Shown piece after piece: positions 8,468-16,942 of a DNA stretch of 64,000 nucleotides. A program made the position numbers and the translations under genes. This DNA is from Bacteroidales bacterium (GTDB taxonomy: Bacteria > Bacteroidota > Bacteroidia > Bacteroidales > Muribaculaceae): NCBI GenBank assembly GCA_003150235.1, contig QAMW01000020.1, positions 1-64,000 on the forward strand, given 5' to 3'. The notes below the pieces were generated by a model that ran no database searches, was not told the DNA's origin, and was given only the letters and a program-made list of their open reading frames with translations. Within the stretch, counting starts at the first letter, position 1, and every line of letters starts with the position of its first letter.

Positions 8468-9586
8468 ATGAAACGACTTGTATTCTTGCTAATGATGATG
8501 TGCGCGGTGCTTGTGGCGCCGCAGTGCATGTCGGCGTCAGGTCATGACGACGGTCAGGAGGAGAAGAAGATCAATCCGAAGGAGATTATCTTCGAGCACC
8601 TCGGTGACGGATATGGCTGGGAAGTGCCTTTCAGCCACGATCTGCGTATCCCGTTGCCTGTCATAGTCCGCGACTATGAAGGCAAGTGGCATTGCTTCAG
8701 CTCGAAACGCATACAGCATGGCGAAGAGTACGACGGCTTCAAGCTTGGCGGGAAAGATAGCAAATGGCATAACAAGATTGTAGGCGAGCGTCCGGTGACA
8801 GTCGATGGAAAGACAGTCATGGAGGAGTATCGTCCGTGGGACCTCTCGATTACCAAAAATGTGCTTGCGCTTTTCATCACCGTGATTATTGTGCTCTGGA
8901 TGATACTTCAGGTAGCGGCATGGTACAAGAAAGCGGGCTACAAGGCTCCGCGCAAGTTCACCGGTGCGATTGAGGCGCTGATAGAGTTTGTGTACCGTGG
9001 TGTCATCAAGCCCACTCTCGGGGCGAAGTCGCCTAAATTCGCGCCATATCTGCTGACAGTGTTCTTCTTCATCCTTGTGATGAACCTGCTCGGTCTTATC
9101 GTCATCTTCCCCGGTGGCGCCAACCTTACGGGCAATATCGCTGTCACCCTTGTATTGTCACTTATCACTTTCCTCATCGTCAATATCTTCGGCACGAAAC
9201 ATTACTGGAAGGACATCTTCTGGCCCGATGTGCCCCTATGGCTTAAATTCCCGATACCCATCATGCCGATTATCGAGATATTCGGCGTGTTCACCAAGCC
9301 GGCGGCTCTTACCGTGCGTCTCTTCGCCAACATGATGGGCGGACACATCATTGTCATCGTGCTTACCCTTCTGATATTCATTCTCGCGGTGCTCGGCCCG
9401 GCAGTAACCGGCGCGGCTACCGTGGTATCGGTATTATTCTCCATCTTCATGCTTCTTATCGACGTGCTTGTAAGCTTTATCCAGGCTTATGTGTTCACGA
9501 TGCTTTCGACCCTGTTTATCTCCCTTGCACAGGAAGAGGGGCATAAGAAGGAAGAGCATGAGGCAGAACTCAAAACAGAAAAATAG
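8468..9586 (+). CDS. atpB: ATP synthase Fo subunit a
   Basis: A 372-residue membrane subunit forming the proton half-channels. I start it at the ATG at 8468, one base after the atpC stop, because this gives a clear signal peptide (about 1-22); an in-frame upstream start would lie inside atpC. A periplasmic extension of about 105 residues precedes the membrane part, a feature of Bacteroidetes a subunits. Helices begin near residue 131. The essential arginine is R284 in ALTVRLFANMMGGH, and QAYVFTMLSTLFI marks the last helix. The C-terminal tail is highly charged. Confidence 0.95.
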   Translation: MKRLVFLLMMMCAVLVAPQCMSASGHDDGQEEKKINPKEIIFEHLGDGYGWEVPFSHDLRIPLPVIVRDYEGKWHCFSSKRIQHGEEYDGFKLGGKDSKWHNKIVGERPVTVDGKTVMEEYRPWDLSITKNVLALFITVIIVLWMILQVAAWYKKAGYKAPRKFTGAIEALIEFVYRGVIKPTLGAKSPKFAPYLLTVFFFILVMNLLGLIVIFPGGANLTGNIAVTLVLSLITFLIVNIFGTKHYWKDIFWPDVPLWLKFPIPIMPIIEIFGVFTKPAALTVRLFANMMGGHIIVIVLTLLIFILAVLGPAVTGAATVVSVLFSIFMLLIDVLVSFIQAYVFTMLSTLFISLAQEEGHKKEEHEAELKTEK

Positions 9587-9625
9587 AAATAACTTTAATA
9601 CAAACACTTTAAATTTAAATTTATT

Positions 9626-9871
9626 ATGTTAGCAATGATTTTAGCAGCAATCGACGGCCTTTTAGGCATTGGTGCATGTGTAGGCGCAGCAATCGCAGCA
9701 ATTGGTGCAGGTATTGGTATCGGTAAAATCGGCGCATCTGCCATGGAAGCCATAGCACGTCAGCCAGAAGCTACCGGTGACATCCGTAGTAACATGATTG
9801 TCATCGCTGCCCTTGTAGAAGGTGTGGCTCTCTTTGCCGTTGTCGTTTGCCTCCTTTCGTTCTTCCTCTAA
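9626..9871 (+). CDS. atpE: ATP synthase Fo subunit c
   Basis: An 81-residue two-helix proteolipid that forms the rotor ring. Helix 1 is glycine-rich (GACVGAAIAAIGAGIGIGK), the loop is AIARQPEAT, and helix 2 contains the ion-carrying carboxylate E65 in ALVEGVALFAVVV. The Gln in helix 1 and the Ser after the Glu that mark sodium-binding rings are not visible, so proton coupling is likelier; this is inferred from motifs alone. It lies 39 nt after atpB, an AT-rich gap that may improve translation of this high-copy subunit. Confidence 0.96.
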   Translation: MLAMILAAIDGLLGIGACVGAAIAAIGAGIGIGKIGASAMEAIARQPEATGDIRSNMIVIAALVEGVALFAVVVCLLSFFL

Positions 9872-9886
9872 TCTCAAGCTTGCCTA

Positions 9887-10384
9887 ATGGAACTTTTCAC
9901 GCCTGAATTTGGCTTGGTTTTCTGGATGTTTGTCGCCTTCGCGGTACTGTTTCTGGTACTTGCAAAGTGGGGGTGGCCGGCAATCATGAAAAGTGTAGAA
10001 AGCCGCGCCGACCTCATTGATAAGGGTGTGGAGTACGCTCAAAATGCCAAGGAGCAGCTTGATCACGCCCGTGAAGAGGCCGAGAAATATATAGATGAAG
10101 CTCGTAAACAGCAAGCTGAAATGCTCCGTGACGCCGACCGCATGAAGACTCAGATAATCGAGGAAGCACGCAACGAAGCTCAGAAGGAAGCAAAGAAGCA
10201 GATGGATGCCGCGAAAGTGGCTATCGAGCAGTCACGCAAGGAAGCCGAGTTACGCTTCCGCGATGAAGTCAGCTCGTTTGCGCTTGAAATCGCCTCCAAG
10301 GTGGTTAGAAAGCAGATGGCAGACGAGAAGGCTCAATCCCAATTGGTAAATTCACTTTTGGACGAAATCGAAAATAAAAATTAG
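9887..10384 (+). CDS. atpF: ATP synthase Fo subunit b
   Basis: A 165-residue peripheral stalk subunit. One N-terminal transmembrane helix (about 8-28) is followed by a long charged coiled coil rich in Ala, Glu, Lys and Arg (about 35-130) and a C-terminal region that binds delta. No second b-prime gene is present, so the stalk should be a homodimer. It starts 15 nt after atpE and ends 6 nt before atpH. Confidence 0.95.
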   Translation: MELFTPEFGLVFWMFVAFAVLFLVLAKWGWPAIMKSVESRADLIDKGVEYAQNAKEQLDHAREEAEKYIDEARKQQAEMLRDADRMKTQIIEEARNEAQKEAKKQMDAAKVAIEQSRKEAELRFRDEVSSFALEIASKVVRKQMADEKAQSQLVNSLLDEIENKN

Positions 10385-10390
10385 TACGCA

Positions 10391-10939
10391 ATGAATCAAG
10401 GTCTTATTCCGAATCGTTACGCTAAGGCTCTGTATAAGTTCGCCTGCGACAAGGGCGAGTCTGACAGGGTGTATGACCTGATGAAGACGCTTGCCGCCTC
10501 GTTTGTGGAGCAGCCGAGGCTTCAGGCGGTCATCTCCAATCCCTATATAGCGGCAGATGACAAGACGCGTCTGCTCATGACAGCCGCCCATGCCGATGAG
10601 AAGAAAGATACTTGTTATGTCGATTTCCTGCACCTGCTGCTCCATAACCGCAGGATAGAGTTTGCCCGCGATATTGCGCTGGCTTATCTGGATATATACC
10701 GTGAGGCTAACAATATCTATCTTGTAAAGCTCACTACGGCTGCCGACCTTCCTGAAGAGGAGGTCAAGCGTCTTCATGACCTGGTGGAGCGTCATCTCAA
10801 CGGCGCGGCAATGGAATTTTCCAGGACCGTCGACCCGGAACTGATCGGAGGCTTCGTCATCGATATAAATTCGGAGCGCCTCGACGCGTCGGTGAGCAAC
10901 GAATTGAAACAATTGCGTCTTAAACTTTTAAGCAACTAA
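10391..10939 (+). CDS. atpH: ATP synthase F1 subunit delta
   Basis: A 182-residue OSCP/delta subunit that joins the top of F1 to the peripheral stalk. The N-terminal helical domain begins NQGLIPNRYAKALYKFA, and the C-terminal part has the conserved DPELIGGFVIDI. Length is normal. It sits between atpF and atpA with 6-nt gaps on both sides. Confidence 0.95.
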   Translation: MNQGLIPNRYAKALYKFACDKGESDRVYDLMKTLAASFVEQPRLQAVISNPYIAADDKTRLLMTAAHADEKKDTCYVDFLHLLLHNRRIEFARDIALAYLDIYREANNIYLVKLTTAADLPEEEVKRLHDLVERHLNGAAMEFSRTVDPELIGGFVIDINSERLDASVSNELKQLRLKLLSN

Positions 10940-10945
10940 CACAGA

Positions 10946-12520
10946 ATGATTAACCCAAGCGAAATATCGGAAGTATTAAAACAACAACTCGAAAACGTCA
11001 ACAATAAGGTGTCGTTTGAGGAGGTTGGTACGGTCCTTGAGGTCGGCGACGGTGTCGCCCATGTCTACGGACTTGAAAATGTGCGTGCCAATGAGCTTGT
11101 AGAGTTTGAAAATGGTGTCAAGGGCGTTGCCATGAACCTGGAGGAGAGCAATGTCGGAGTGATTTTGCTTAACAACATTGACCGTGTGACCGAAAATATG
11201 ACCGTGCGCCGTACCGGAGAGATTGCCTCAATCCCTGCCGGCGAGGGTCTCTTGGGTCGTGTAATCAATGTGTTGGGCGAACCTATCGACGGAGCGGGGC
11301 CTATCAGCGGCGAGCTGTATCACATGCCTCTCGAGCGCAAGGCACCCGGCGTTATTTTCCGTCAGCCGGTGAAGCAGCCGCTTCAGACCGGTATCAAGGC
11401 TGTCGACTCGATGGTGCCCATAGGTCGCGGTCAGCGTGAGCTTATAATCGGCGACCGTCAGATAGGCAAGACCGCCATCGCGATTGACACTATCATCAAC
11501 CAGCGCAAAAATTACGAGGAGGGCAAGCCTGTATATTGCATCTATGTGGCGATAGGACAGAAAGCCTCGTCGGTTGCAGCAACCGTGCAGACACTTCGCG
11601 AAAACGGCGCGCTGCCCTATACTGTGGTTGTAGCCGCCAATGCGTCGGACTCTGCCGCGATGCGTTACTATTCGCCTTTTGCCGGCGTTGCTATCGGAGA
11701 GTATTTCCGCGACACCGGCCGTGACGCGCTCATCGTGTATGATGACTTGTCGAAGCAGGCTGTGTCTTACCGTGAGATATCACTTATCCTGAAGCGTCCT
11801 TCCGGACGTGAGGCTTATCCGGGTGATATATTCTATCTCCATTCACGTCTGCTCGAGCGCGCGGCAAAGATTATCGACAATCAGGAAGTTGCCGCCTCTA
11901 TGAACGACCTTCCCGCAGTGCTTAAGGACAAGGTGAAGGGTGGCGGCTCGCTTACCGCGCTTCCTATCATCGAGACCCAGGCAGGTGACGTGTCGGCTTA
12001 CATTCCTACCAACGTGATTTCAATCACCGACGGTCAGATATTCCTTGAGACCGCCCTCTTCAACCGTGGTATCCGTCCGGCTATCAATGTGGGTATATCC
12101 GTGTCACGTGTGGGTGGTAACGCTCAGATTAAGTCAATGAAGAAGGTCGCCGGTACGCTGAAAATCGACCAGGCACAGTTCCGTGAGCTTGAATCATTCA
12201 CCAAGTTCGGCGGCGATATCGACCCCGTGACCGCACGTGTCATCGACAAAGGCCGCAAGAACGAGCAGCTGCTTATCCAGCCTCAGTACAGCCCTATGGC
12301 GGTAGAGGACGAGGTAGCCGTGATATTCTGCGGAACAAAGGGATTGCTTGAGAATGTGCCTCTTGACAAGGTGGCTGAATTTGAGAAGCTGTTCCTTCAG
12401 CTGCTCCATGCAAAGTATCAGACCGATGTGCTTGACGTGATTAAGAGCGGCCAGCTTACCGATGATGTAGTGGCTAAGCTCACCGAGAGCGCTAAAGAAA
12501 TTGCAAGCCGTTATAAATAA
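10946..12520 (+). CDS. atpA: ATP synthase F1 subunit alpha
   Basis: A 524-residue nucleotide-binding, non-catalytic partner of beta. The Walker A motif GDRQIGKTAIAIDTI contains K175. The N-terminal beta-barrel (VLEVGDGVAHVYGLENV), the central domain with YDDLSKQAVSYREISLIL, and the conserved VGGNAQIKSMKKVAGTLK are all present. Length is typical. It is followed after 13 nt by atpG. Confidence 0.98.
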   Translation: MINPSEISEVLKQQLENVNNKVSFEEVGTVLEVGDGVAHVYGLENVRANELVEFENGVKGVAMNLEESNVGVILLNNIDRVTENMTVRRTGEIASIPAGEGLLGRVINVLGEPIDGAGPISGELYHMPLERKAPGVIFRQPVKQPLQTGIKAVDSMVPIGRGQRELIIGDRQIGKTAIAIDTIINQRKNYEEGKPVYCIYVAIGQKASSVAATVQTLRENGALPYTVVVAANASDSAAMRYYSPFAGVAIGEYFRDTGRDALIVYDDLSKQAVSYREISLILKRPSGREAYPGDIFYLHSRLLERAAKIIDNQEVAASMNDLPAVLKDKVKGGGSLTALPIIETQAGDVSAYIPTNVISITDGQIFLETALFNRGIRPAINVGISVSRVGGNAQIKSMKKVAGTLKIDQAQFRELESFTKFGGDIDPVTARVIDKGRKNEQLLIQPQYSPMAVEDEVAVIFCGTKGLLENVPLDKVAEFEKLFLQLLHAKYQTDVLDVIKSGQLTDDVVAKLTESAKEIASRYK

Positions 12521-12533
12521 AATATATTGAGAA

Positions 12534-13415
12534 ATGGCAACATTACGCGAGTTAAAAGGTAGAATCGGCTCGGTTCGCTCTTCGGAGAAGATAACCGGTG
12601 CGATGAAGATGATTTCTTCGGCAAAAATGCACAAGGCCGAGCAGGCATTGAAACGCCTGCTGCCCTTCAGGGGACAGATACAGGGCATCATAGGCAATCT
12701 ACTGTCGGCTGACGCCGAGTTTTCGTCGCCCCTGATAGAGAACCGCGAAGTGAAACGCATAGGCATCGTCGTGTTTGGTTCCGACGACGGTCTTTGCGGT
12801 GCCTACAACATCAATATATTCAAAGGTCTGCTGATGGAGCTTCACAAGTATCGTGAGCGTTACGGCGATTCGGTCGACTTCACGATATATCCTGTCGGCG
12901 CAAAGATGTACAAGGCTGTCAGCAAGATTTCAGGCGGACATATCCGCGTGGAGGCTCTCGATGATGTACATTCCAAGAGCAGCGGCGAGGCGGTGAAACG
13001 CTTCACCTTCGACCTTCAGCAGAAATACCTTGACGGCGTGGTCGACCTTGTCGACATAATTTATATGAGCTATAAGAGCGTAAGTCGCCAGATACTGCGT
13101 TCCGAACAGCTCTTACCGGTGGTACAGGAGACATTGACCGACAATGATGTCGCCGTGAAGTGCCGCCCGTGTATATTTGAACCTGATCCTAACACGATCT
13201 TCAATTCAGTGCTTCCGCTGTTTGTGCTCTCTGTGATGCAGGAGACTTTCACCGAGAACCAGGCTTCGGAGCAGGCAGCCCGCGTGATGGCGATGCAGAG
13301 TGCCAACGACAATGCCAAGAAACTTCTTGAATCGCTGCAGCTTGAATACAATAAGCTGCGACAGCAGGCGATTACGAGCGAGCTCCTTGACATACTGGGC
13401 GGTCAGGTGAGGTAA
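12534..13415 (+). CDS. atpG: ATP synthase F1 subunit gamma
   Basis: A 293-residue central rotor shaft. The N-terminal helix contains RIGSVRSSEKITGAMKMISS and the C-terminal helix contains QSANDNAKKLLESLQLEYNKLRQ; the two form the coiled coil inside the alpha3beta3 ring. GSDDGLCGAYN is the conserved middle motif. It is the last ATP synthase gene. The next gene, 52 nt downstream, is nuoI, which resumes the complex I order. Confidence 0.97.
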   Translation: MATLRELKGRIGSVRSSEKITGAMKMISSAKMHKAEQALKRLLPFRGQIQGIIGNLLSADAEFSSPLIENREVKRIGIVVFGSDDGLCGAYNINIFKGLLMELHKYRERYGDSVDFTIYPVGAKMYKAVSKISGGHIRVEALDDVHSKSSGEAVKRFTFDLQQKYLDGVVDLVDIIYMSYKSVSRQILRSEQLLPVVQETLTDNDVAVKCRPCIFEPDPNTIFNSVLPLFVLSVMQETFTENQASEQAARVMAMQSANDNAKKLLESLQLEYNKLRQQAITSELLDILGGQVR

Positions 13416-13467
13416 GTGACTATAAACAATAAATAAAAACATATTTAAGAAAGACCAATCATCCACT

Positions 13468-13989
13468 ATGGGCAGTGTAAAAGATTATTTTTCATCACTG
13501 GGCACCGGAGTTGTCAGCCTTATAAAAGGCATGGGCGTCACGGGCAAGGAGTTTTTTACTCCTAAGGTGACCGAGGAGTATCCCGACCATCGTGATACGA
13601 TTCAGTATGCAGCCCCGCGCTTTCGTGCCAAGTTGCAGTTTATTTATGAACCCGACGGGCGCAACCGGTGTATCGCTTGTGGAATATGCCAGCGCAATTG
13701 CCCCAACGGCACTATTACAGTAACCACCAAGATGGTGGACCTTCCCGACGGGAAGAAAAAACGTAAACTCGACAAGTATATCTACGACCTCGGCAGCTGT
13801 ACGTTCTGCGAGCTGTGTGTCACCACTTGTCCGCAGGATGCAATCGAGTTTTCAAATGATTTCGAGCAGGCTGTGTTTACCCGCGAGAAGCTCGTGGAGC
13901 AGCTTAACTATCTGCCTGAGCAGCCCGACGACCCGGCTCCGAAGCCGACGGCACCGAAACCCGCTGCCCCTGAGGCAAAAGCCGAATGA
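13468..13989 (+). CDS. nuoI: NADH-quinone oxidoreductase subunit I
   Basis: A 173-residue ferredoxin-like subunit with two [4Fe-4S] motifs, CIACGICQRNCP and CTFCELCVTTCP, corresponding to clusters N6a and N6b that feed NuoB. The C-terminal 25 residues are a Pro/Ala-rich low-complexity tail (PAPKPTAPKPAAPEAKAE). Because nuoE, nuoF and nuoG are missing from this locus, NuoI together with NuoCD is the likely docking surface for an electron donor; the donor is not encoded here. It is separated from its usual neighbour nuoH by the ATP synthase genes. Confidence 0.96.
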   Translation: MGSVKDYFSSLGTGVVSLIKGMGVTGKEFFTPKVTEEYPDHRDTIQYAAPRFRAKLQFIYEPDGRNRCIACGICQRNCPNGTITVTTKMVDLPDGKKKRKLDKYIYDLGSCTFCELCVTTCPQDAIEFSNDFEQAVFTREKLVEQLNYLPEQPDDPAPKPTAPKPAAPEAKAE

Positions 13990-14037
13990 CAGTCACCTCG
14001 ATAAACCGATCAGAAAAAGAAAAAACTAATTAATTAT

Positions 14038-14556
14038 ATGGAATCAGTAGGAAGTATTGTTATGTACGGGATAATCGTAGCCGCGATTATCATCTTCTCG
14101 ATACTTACTGTTACCACCCGTCGCATTTTGCGCGCCGCCACTTACCTGCTGTTTGTGCTTTTCGCTACAGCAGGTCTTTACTTCAAGCTCGACTACGAGT
14201 TTCTTGGCGCAGTGCAGATTGCGGTCTATGCCGGTGGTATCGTCGTTCTGTTTGTGTTCTCGATTCTGCTCACAAGCAAGCCCGGCGACAGTAGTGCGAG
14301 ACTTACTTCAAAGAGGCGTGTGTTCGGCTTGATTGCAGCCGTGGCGGCGCTCGTGGTGCTTGGTTACGCCATTATGAGCAGACCGGAAGTGTGGACTACC
14401 GTGACGGCTCCTTTCACCATGGAGATGACGATGAATCATCTCGGGGAGATACTCCTTGGTACAGAGAAGTATCAGTATCTTCTTCCCTTTGAAGCAGTGA
14501 GTGTGTTGTTATTGGCATGTATAATCGGCGGCGTGGTAGTCGCCCGTAAACGATAG
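14038..14556 (+). CDS. nuoJ: NADH-quinone oxidoreductase subunit J
   Basis: A 172-residue membrane subunit with five hydrophobic helices, including the conserved segment YEFLGAVQIAVYAGGIVVLF around residue 60, which carries the pi-bulge helix important for coupling. It lies 48 nt after nuoI and 7 nt before nuoK, in standard nuo order. Confidence 0.95.
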   Translation: MESVGSIVMYGIIVAAIIIFSILTVTTRRILRAATYLLFVLFATAGLYFKLDYEFLGAVQIAVYAGGIVVLFVFSILLTSKPGDSSARLTSKRRVFGLIAAVAALVVLGYAIMSRPEVWTTVTAPFTMEMTMNHLGEILLGTEKYQYLLPFEAVSVLLLACIIGGVVVARKR

Positions 14557-14563
14557 GCAAGTC

Positions 14564-14878
14564 ATGGATAAATTATCTGTCATCTGTTATATCATCCCCA
14601 GCATGATTATGTTCTGCTGCGGTGTTTACGGTTTTATCACCCGTAAGAATATGATTGCTATACTCATCTCTCTTGAGTTGATGCTGAATGCCGTGGATAT
14701 TAACTTTGTCGTGTTCAACCGTTTCCTTTTCCCGGGACAGCTTGAGGGCATGATGTTCACCTTGTTTGCGATTGCGATTGCCGCTGCGGAGACCGCGCTT
14801 GCCATCGCCATAATCGTGAATGTGTTCCGTGCGGTGAAAAATGTTGACATACGCGACCTTAACAAAATGAAACTGTAA
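14564..14878 (+). CDS. nuoK: NADH-quinone oxidoreductase subunit K
   Basis: A 104-residue subunit with three helices. The buried acidic residues expected in helices 2 and 3 are present in ISLELMLNAVDINFV and AIAAAETALAIAIIV. It is homologous to MrpC of antiporters. It is closely packed between nuoJ (7 nt) and nuoL (6 nt). Confidence 0.96.
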   Translation: MDKLSVICYIIPSMIMFCCGVYGFITRKNMIAILISLELMLNAVDINFVVFNRFLFPGQLEGMMFTLFAIAIAAAETALAIAIIVNVFRAVKNVDIRDLNKMKL

Positions 14879-14884
14879 GCGGCT

Positions 14885-16912
14885 ATGGAAACAATGTCAA
14901 TCCTTATTTTAGCTATACCTCTCTTCATGTTCCTTCTGCTCGGACTGACGGGCATGAAGATGAGCCACAAGCTTGCGGGTATGCTCGGCTGTCTCGGCAT
15001 GGGCACAACCCTCGTGCTTGCCTATACTGTGGCGTTCACTTATTTCTTCGGAGGCTGTCCTGAATTTATCAATGCCGCCGGCGAACGCCTGCAGTCGATT
15101 CTGTGGAATGTGACCTGGCTTCAGTTTACCGACAAGCTGGTGATACGCCTCGGATTCCTTCTCGACCCGATTTCGGCGATGATGCTGGTGGTAATCACCA
15201 CTATCTCGTTTATGGTACACCTCTATTCGATGGGTTACATGCGTGACCATCACGGAGTGTTTGAGAAAGGTTTCCAGCGTTTTTACTCGTTCCTGTCGCT
15301 CTTCAGCTTCTCGATGCTCGGTCTTGTTGTGGCAACCAACATTTTCCAGATGTATATCTTCTGGGAGCTTGTGGGTGCCTCTTCATTCCTTTTGATTGGA
15401 TTCTACTACACCAAGCCCTCAGCAGTGCTTGCATCGAAGAAGGCGTTTATCGTGACCCGTTTCGCCGACCTCGGCTTCCTTATCGGTATCCTCGTGCTTT
15501 CCTATTATACCGGCACCTTCAACTTTACCGAGCTGACCTCGGCTCCCGTTGAGGGTCTTGCCAACGTATTCCAGGTGAGCGAGACAACAGCCGAGGGTGT
15601 TAAGGGAATCTTCGCCAACAGTGCCGCCCCGCTCTTCATGGGCGCCTCGGTCATGACATGGGCGCTTGTGCTCATCTTTATGGGCGGTATGGGTAAGTCG
15701 GCGATGATGCCACTCCATATCTGGCTTCCCGATGCAATGGAAGGTCCTACTCCTGTGTCGGCGCTTATCCATGCTGCGACAATGGTTGTTGCCGGTGTTT
15801 ATCTTGTGGCACGACTCTTCCCGCTATACCTGATGGAGATACGCTCGCTTGAGATTGTCACCGTCGTTGGTGCCGTTACGGCACTTTACGCCGCCATCGT
15901 GGCTTGTACACAGGTCGACATCAAGCGTGTGCTTGCATTCTCCACCATCTCGCAGATTGCCTTCATGATGGTGTCGCTGGGTGTCGCACGTCCCGAGTTC
16001 CATCACGGCATCGGTTACATGGCGGGTATGTTCCATCTGTTCACTCACGCCATGTTCAAGGCGTTGTTGTTCCTTTGCGCGGGTGCGCTTATCCATGCAA
16101 TCGGTTCAAACGACTATACCGCCATGCACGGTCTACGCAAGTATATGCCTATCACCCATATCACATTCCTTATCGGCTGTCTTGCCATCGCGGGTATCAT
16201 TCCTTTCGCAGGATTCTTCTCGAAAGATGAGATTCTTACCGCTTGCTTCGGCAACTCGATGTTGTGGTATGTATGGATGTCAGCGGTTGCCGGTCTTACC
16301 GCATTCTACATGTTCCGCCTCTACTACCTGATTTTCTGGTGGAAGGAACATAAGATACCGGAGGGACACCACGCTCCCCATGACCAGCCCTGGACCATGA
16401 CCCTCCCGCTGGTGATTCTCGCCGCAATTTCTTGTGTTGCCGGTTTCGTGCCTTTCGGTAATCTTGTCACCTGGAACGGTCACCCGATGTTTGACCATGT
16501 GTCATTCTTCACCAACCTTGTTCATCTTGACTGGACAGTCGCAGCAGTGTCGCTTGTAGTAGCCATCATCGCTATCATCATAGCTACCGTGATGTACCGC
16601 AAGGAAAACCCGCTTCCCGCGAAGTTCAAGAATGCCATGCCGGCATTGTGGACATGGGCTTATCACCGCTTCTACTTTGACGAGCTTTACATGTTTATCA
16701 CCAAGAAGATTATATTCGACCATATATGTAAGCCTATTGCATGGTTTGACCGTCATATCATCGACGGTACGATGGACATGTTTGCAAAGGTTACCCAGCG
16801 TCTCTCGATTTCGATACGCGGCTTGCAGTCGGGCAATGTTCAGACCTATGTCTGGATTTACCTTGTGGGCGCGCTTCTCATGGCGTCAATCGTATGGCTA
16901 TGTCTACTGTAA
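14885..16912 (+). CDS. nuoL: NADH-quinone oxidoreductase subunit L
   Basis: A 675-residue antiporter-like subunit at the distal end of the membrane arm. The core contains FWELVGASSFLLIGFYYTKP, MPLHIWLPDAMEGPTPVSAL (the conserved lysine precedes it in GGMGKSAM) and the ACTQVDIKRVLAFSTISQ motif with the channel lysine. The C-terminal third contains the long lateral helix and a final membrane anchor (about 655-675). Length is normal for NuoL. Confidence 0.96.
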   Translation: METMSILILAIPLFMFLLLGLTGMKMSHKLAGMLGCLGMGTTLVLAYTVAFTYFFGGCPEFINAAGERLQSILWNVTWLQFTDKLVIRLGFLLDPISAMMLVVITTISFMVHLYSMGYMRDHHGVFEKGFQRFYSFLSLFSFSMLGLVVATNIFQMYIFWELVGASSFLLIGFYYTKPSAVLASKKAFIVTRFADLGFLIGILVLSYYTGTFNFTELTSAPVEGLANVFQVSETTAEGVKGIFANSAAPLFMGASVMTWALVLIFMGGMGKSAMMPLHIWLPDAMEGPTPVSALIHAATMVVAGVYLVARLFPLYLMEIRSLEIVTVVGAVTALYAAIVACTQVDIKRVLAFSTISQIAFMMVSLGVARPEFHHGIGYMAGMFHLFTHAMFKALLFLCAGALIHAIGSNDYTAMHGLRKYMPITHITFLIGCLAIAGIIPFAGFFSKDEILTACFGNSMLWYVWMSAVAGLTAFYMFRLYYLIFWWKEHKIPEGHHAPHDQPWTMTLPLVILAAISCVAGFVPFGNLVTWNGHPMFDHVSFFTNLVHLDWTVAAVSLVVAIIAIIIATVMYRKENPLPAKFKNAMPALWTWAYHRFYFDELYMFITKKIIFDHICKPIAWFDRHIIDGTMDMFAKVTQRLSISIRGLQSGNVQTYVWIYLVGALLMASIVWLCLL

Positions 16913-16942
16913 TTTAACTGGTGCAACTCAAATATAGTAATT

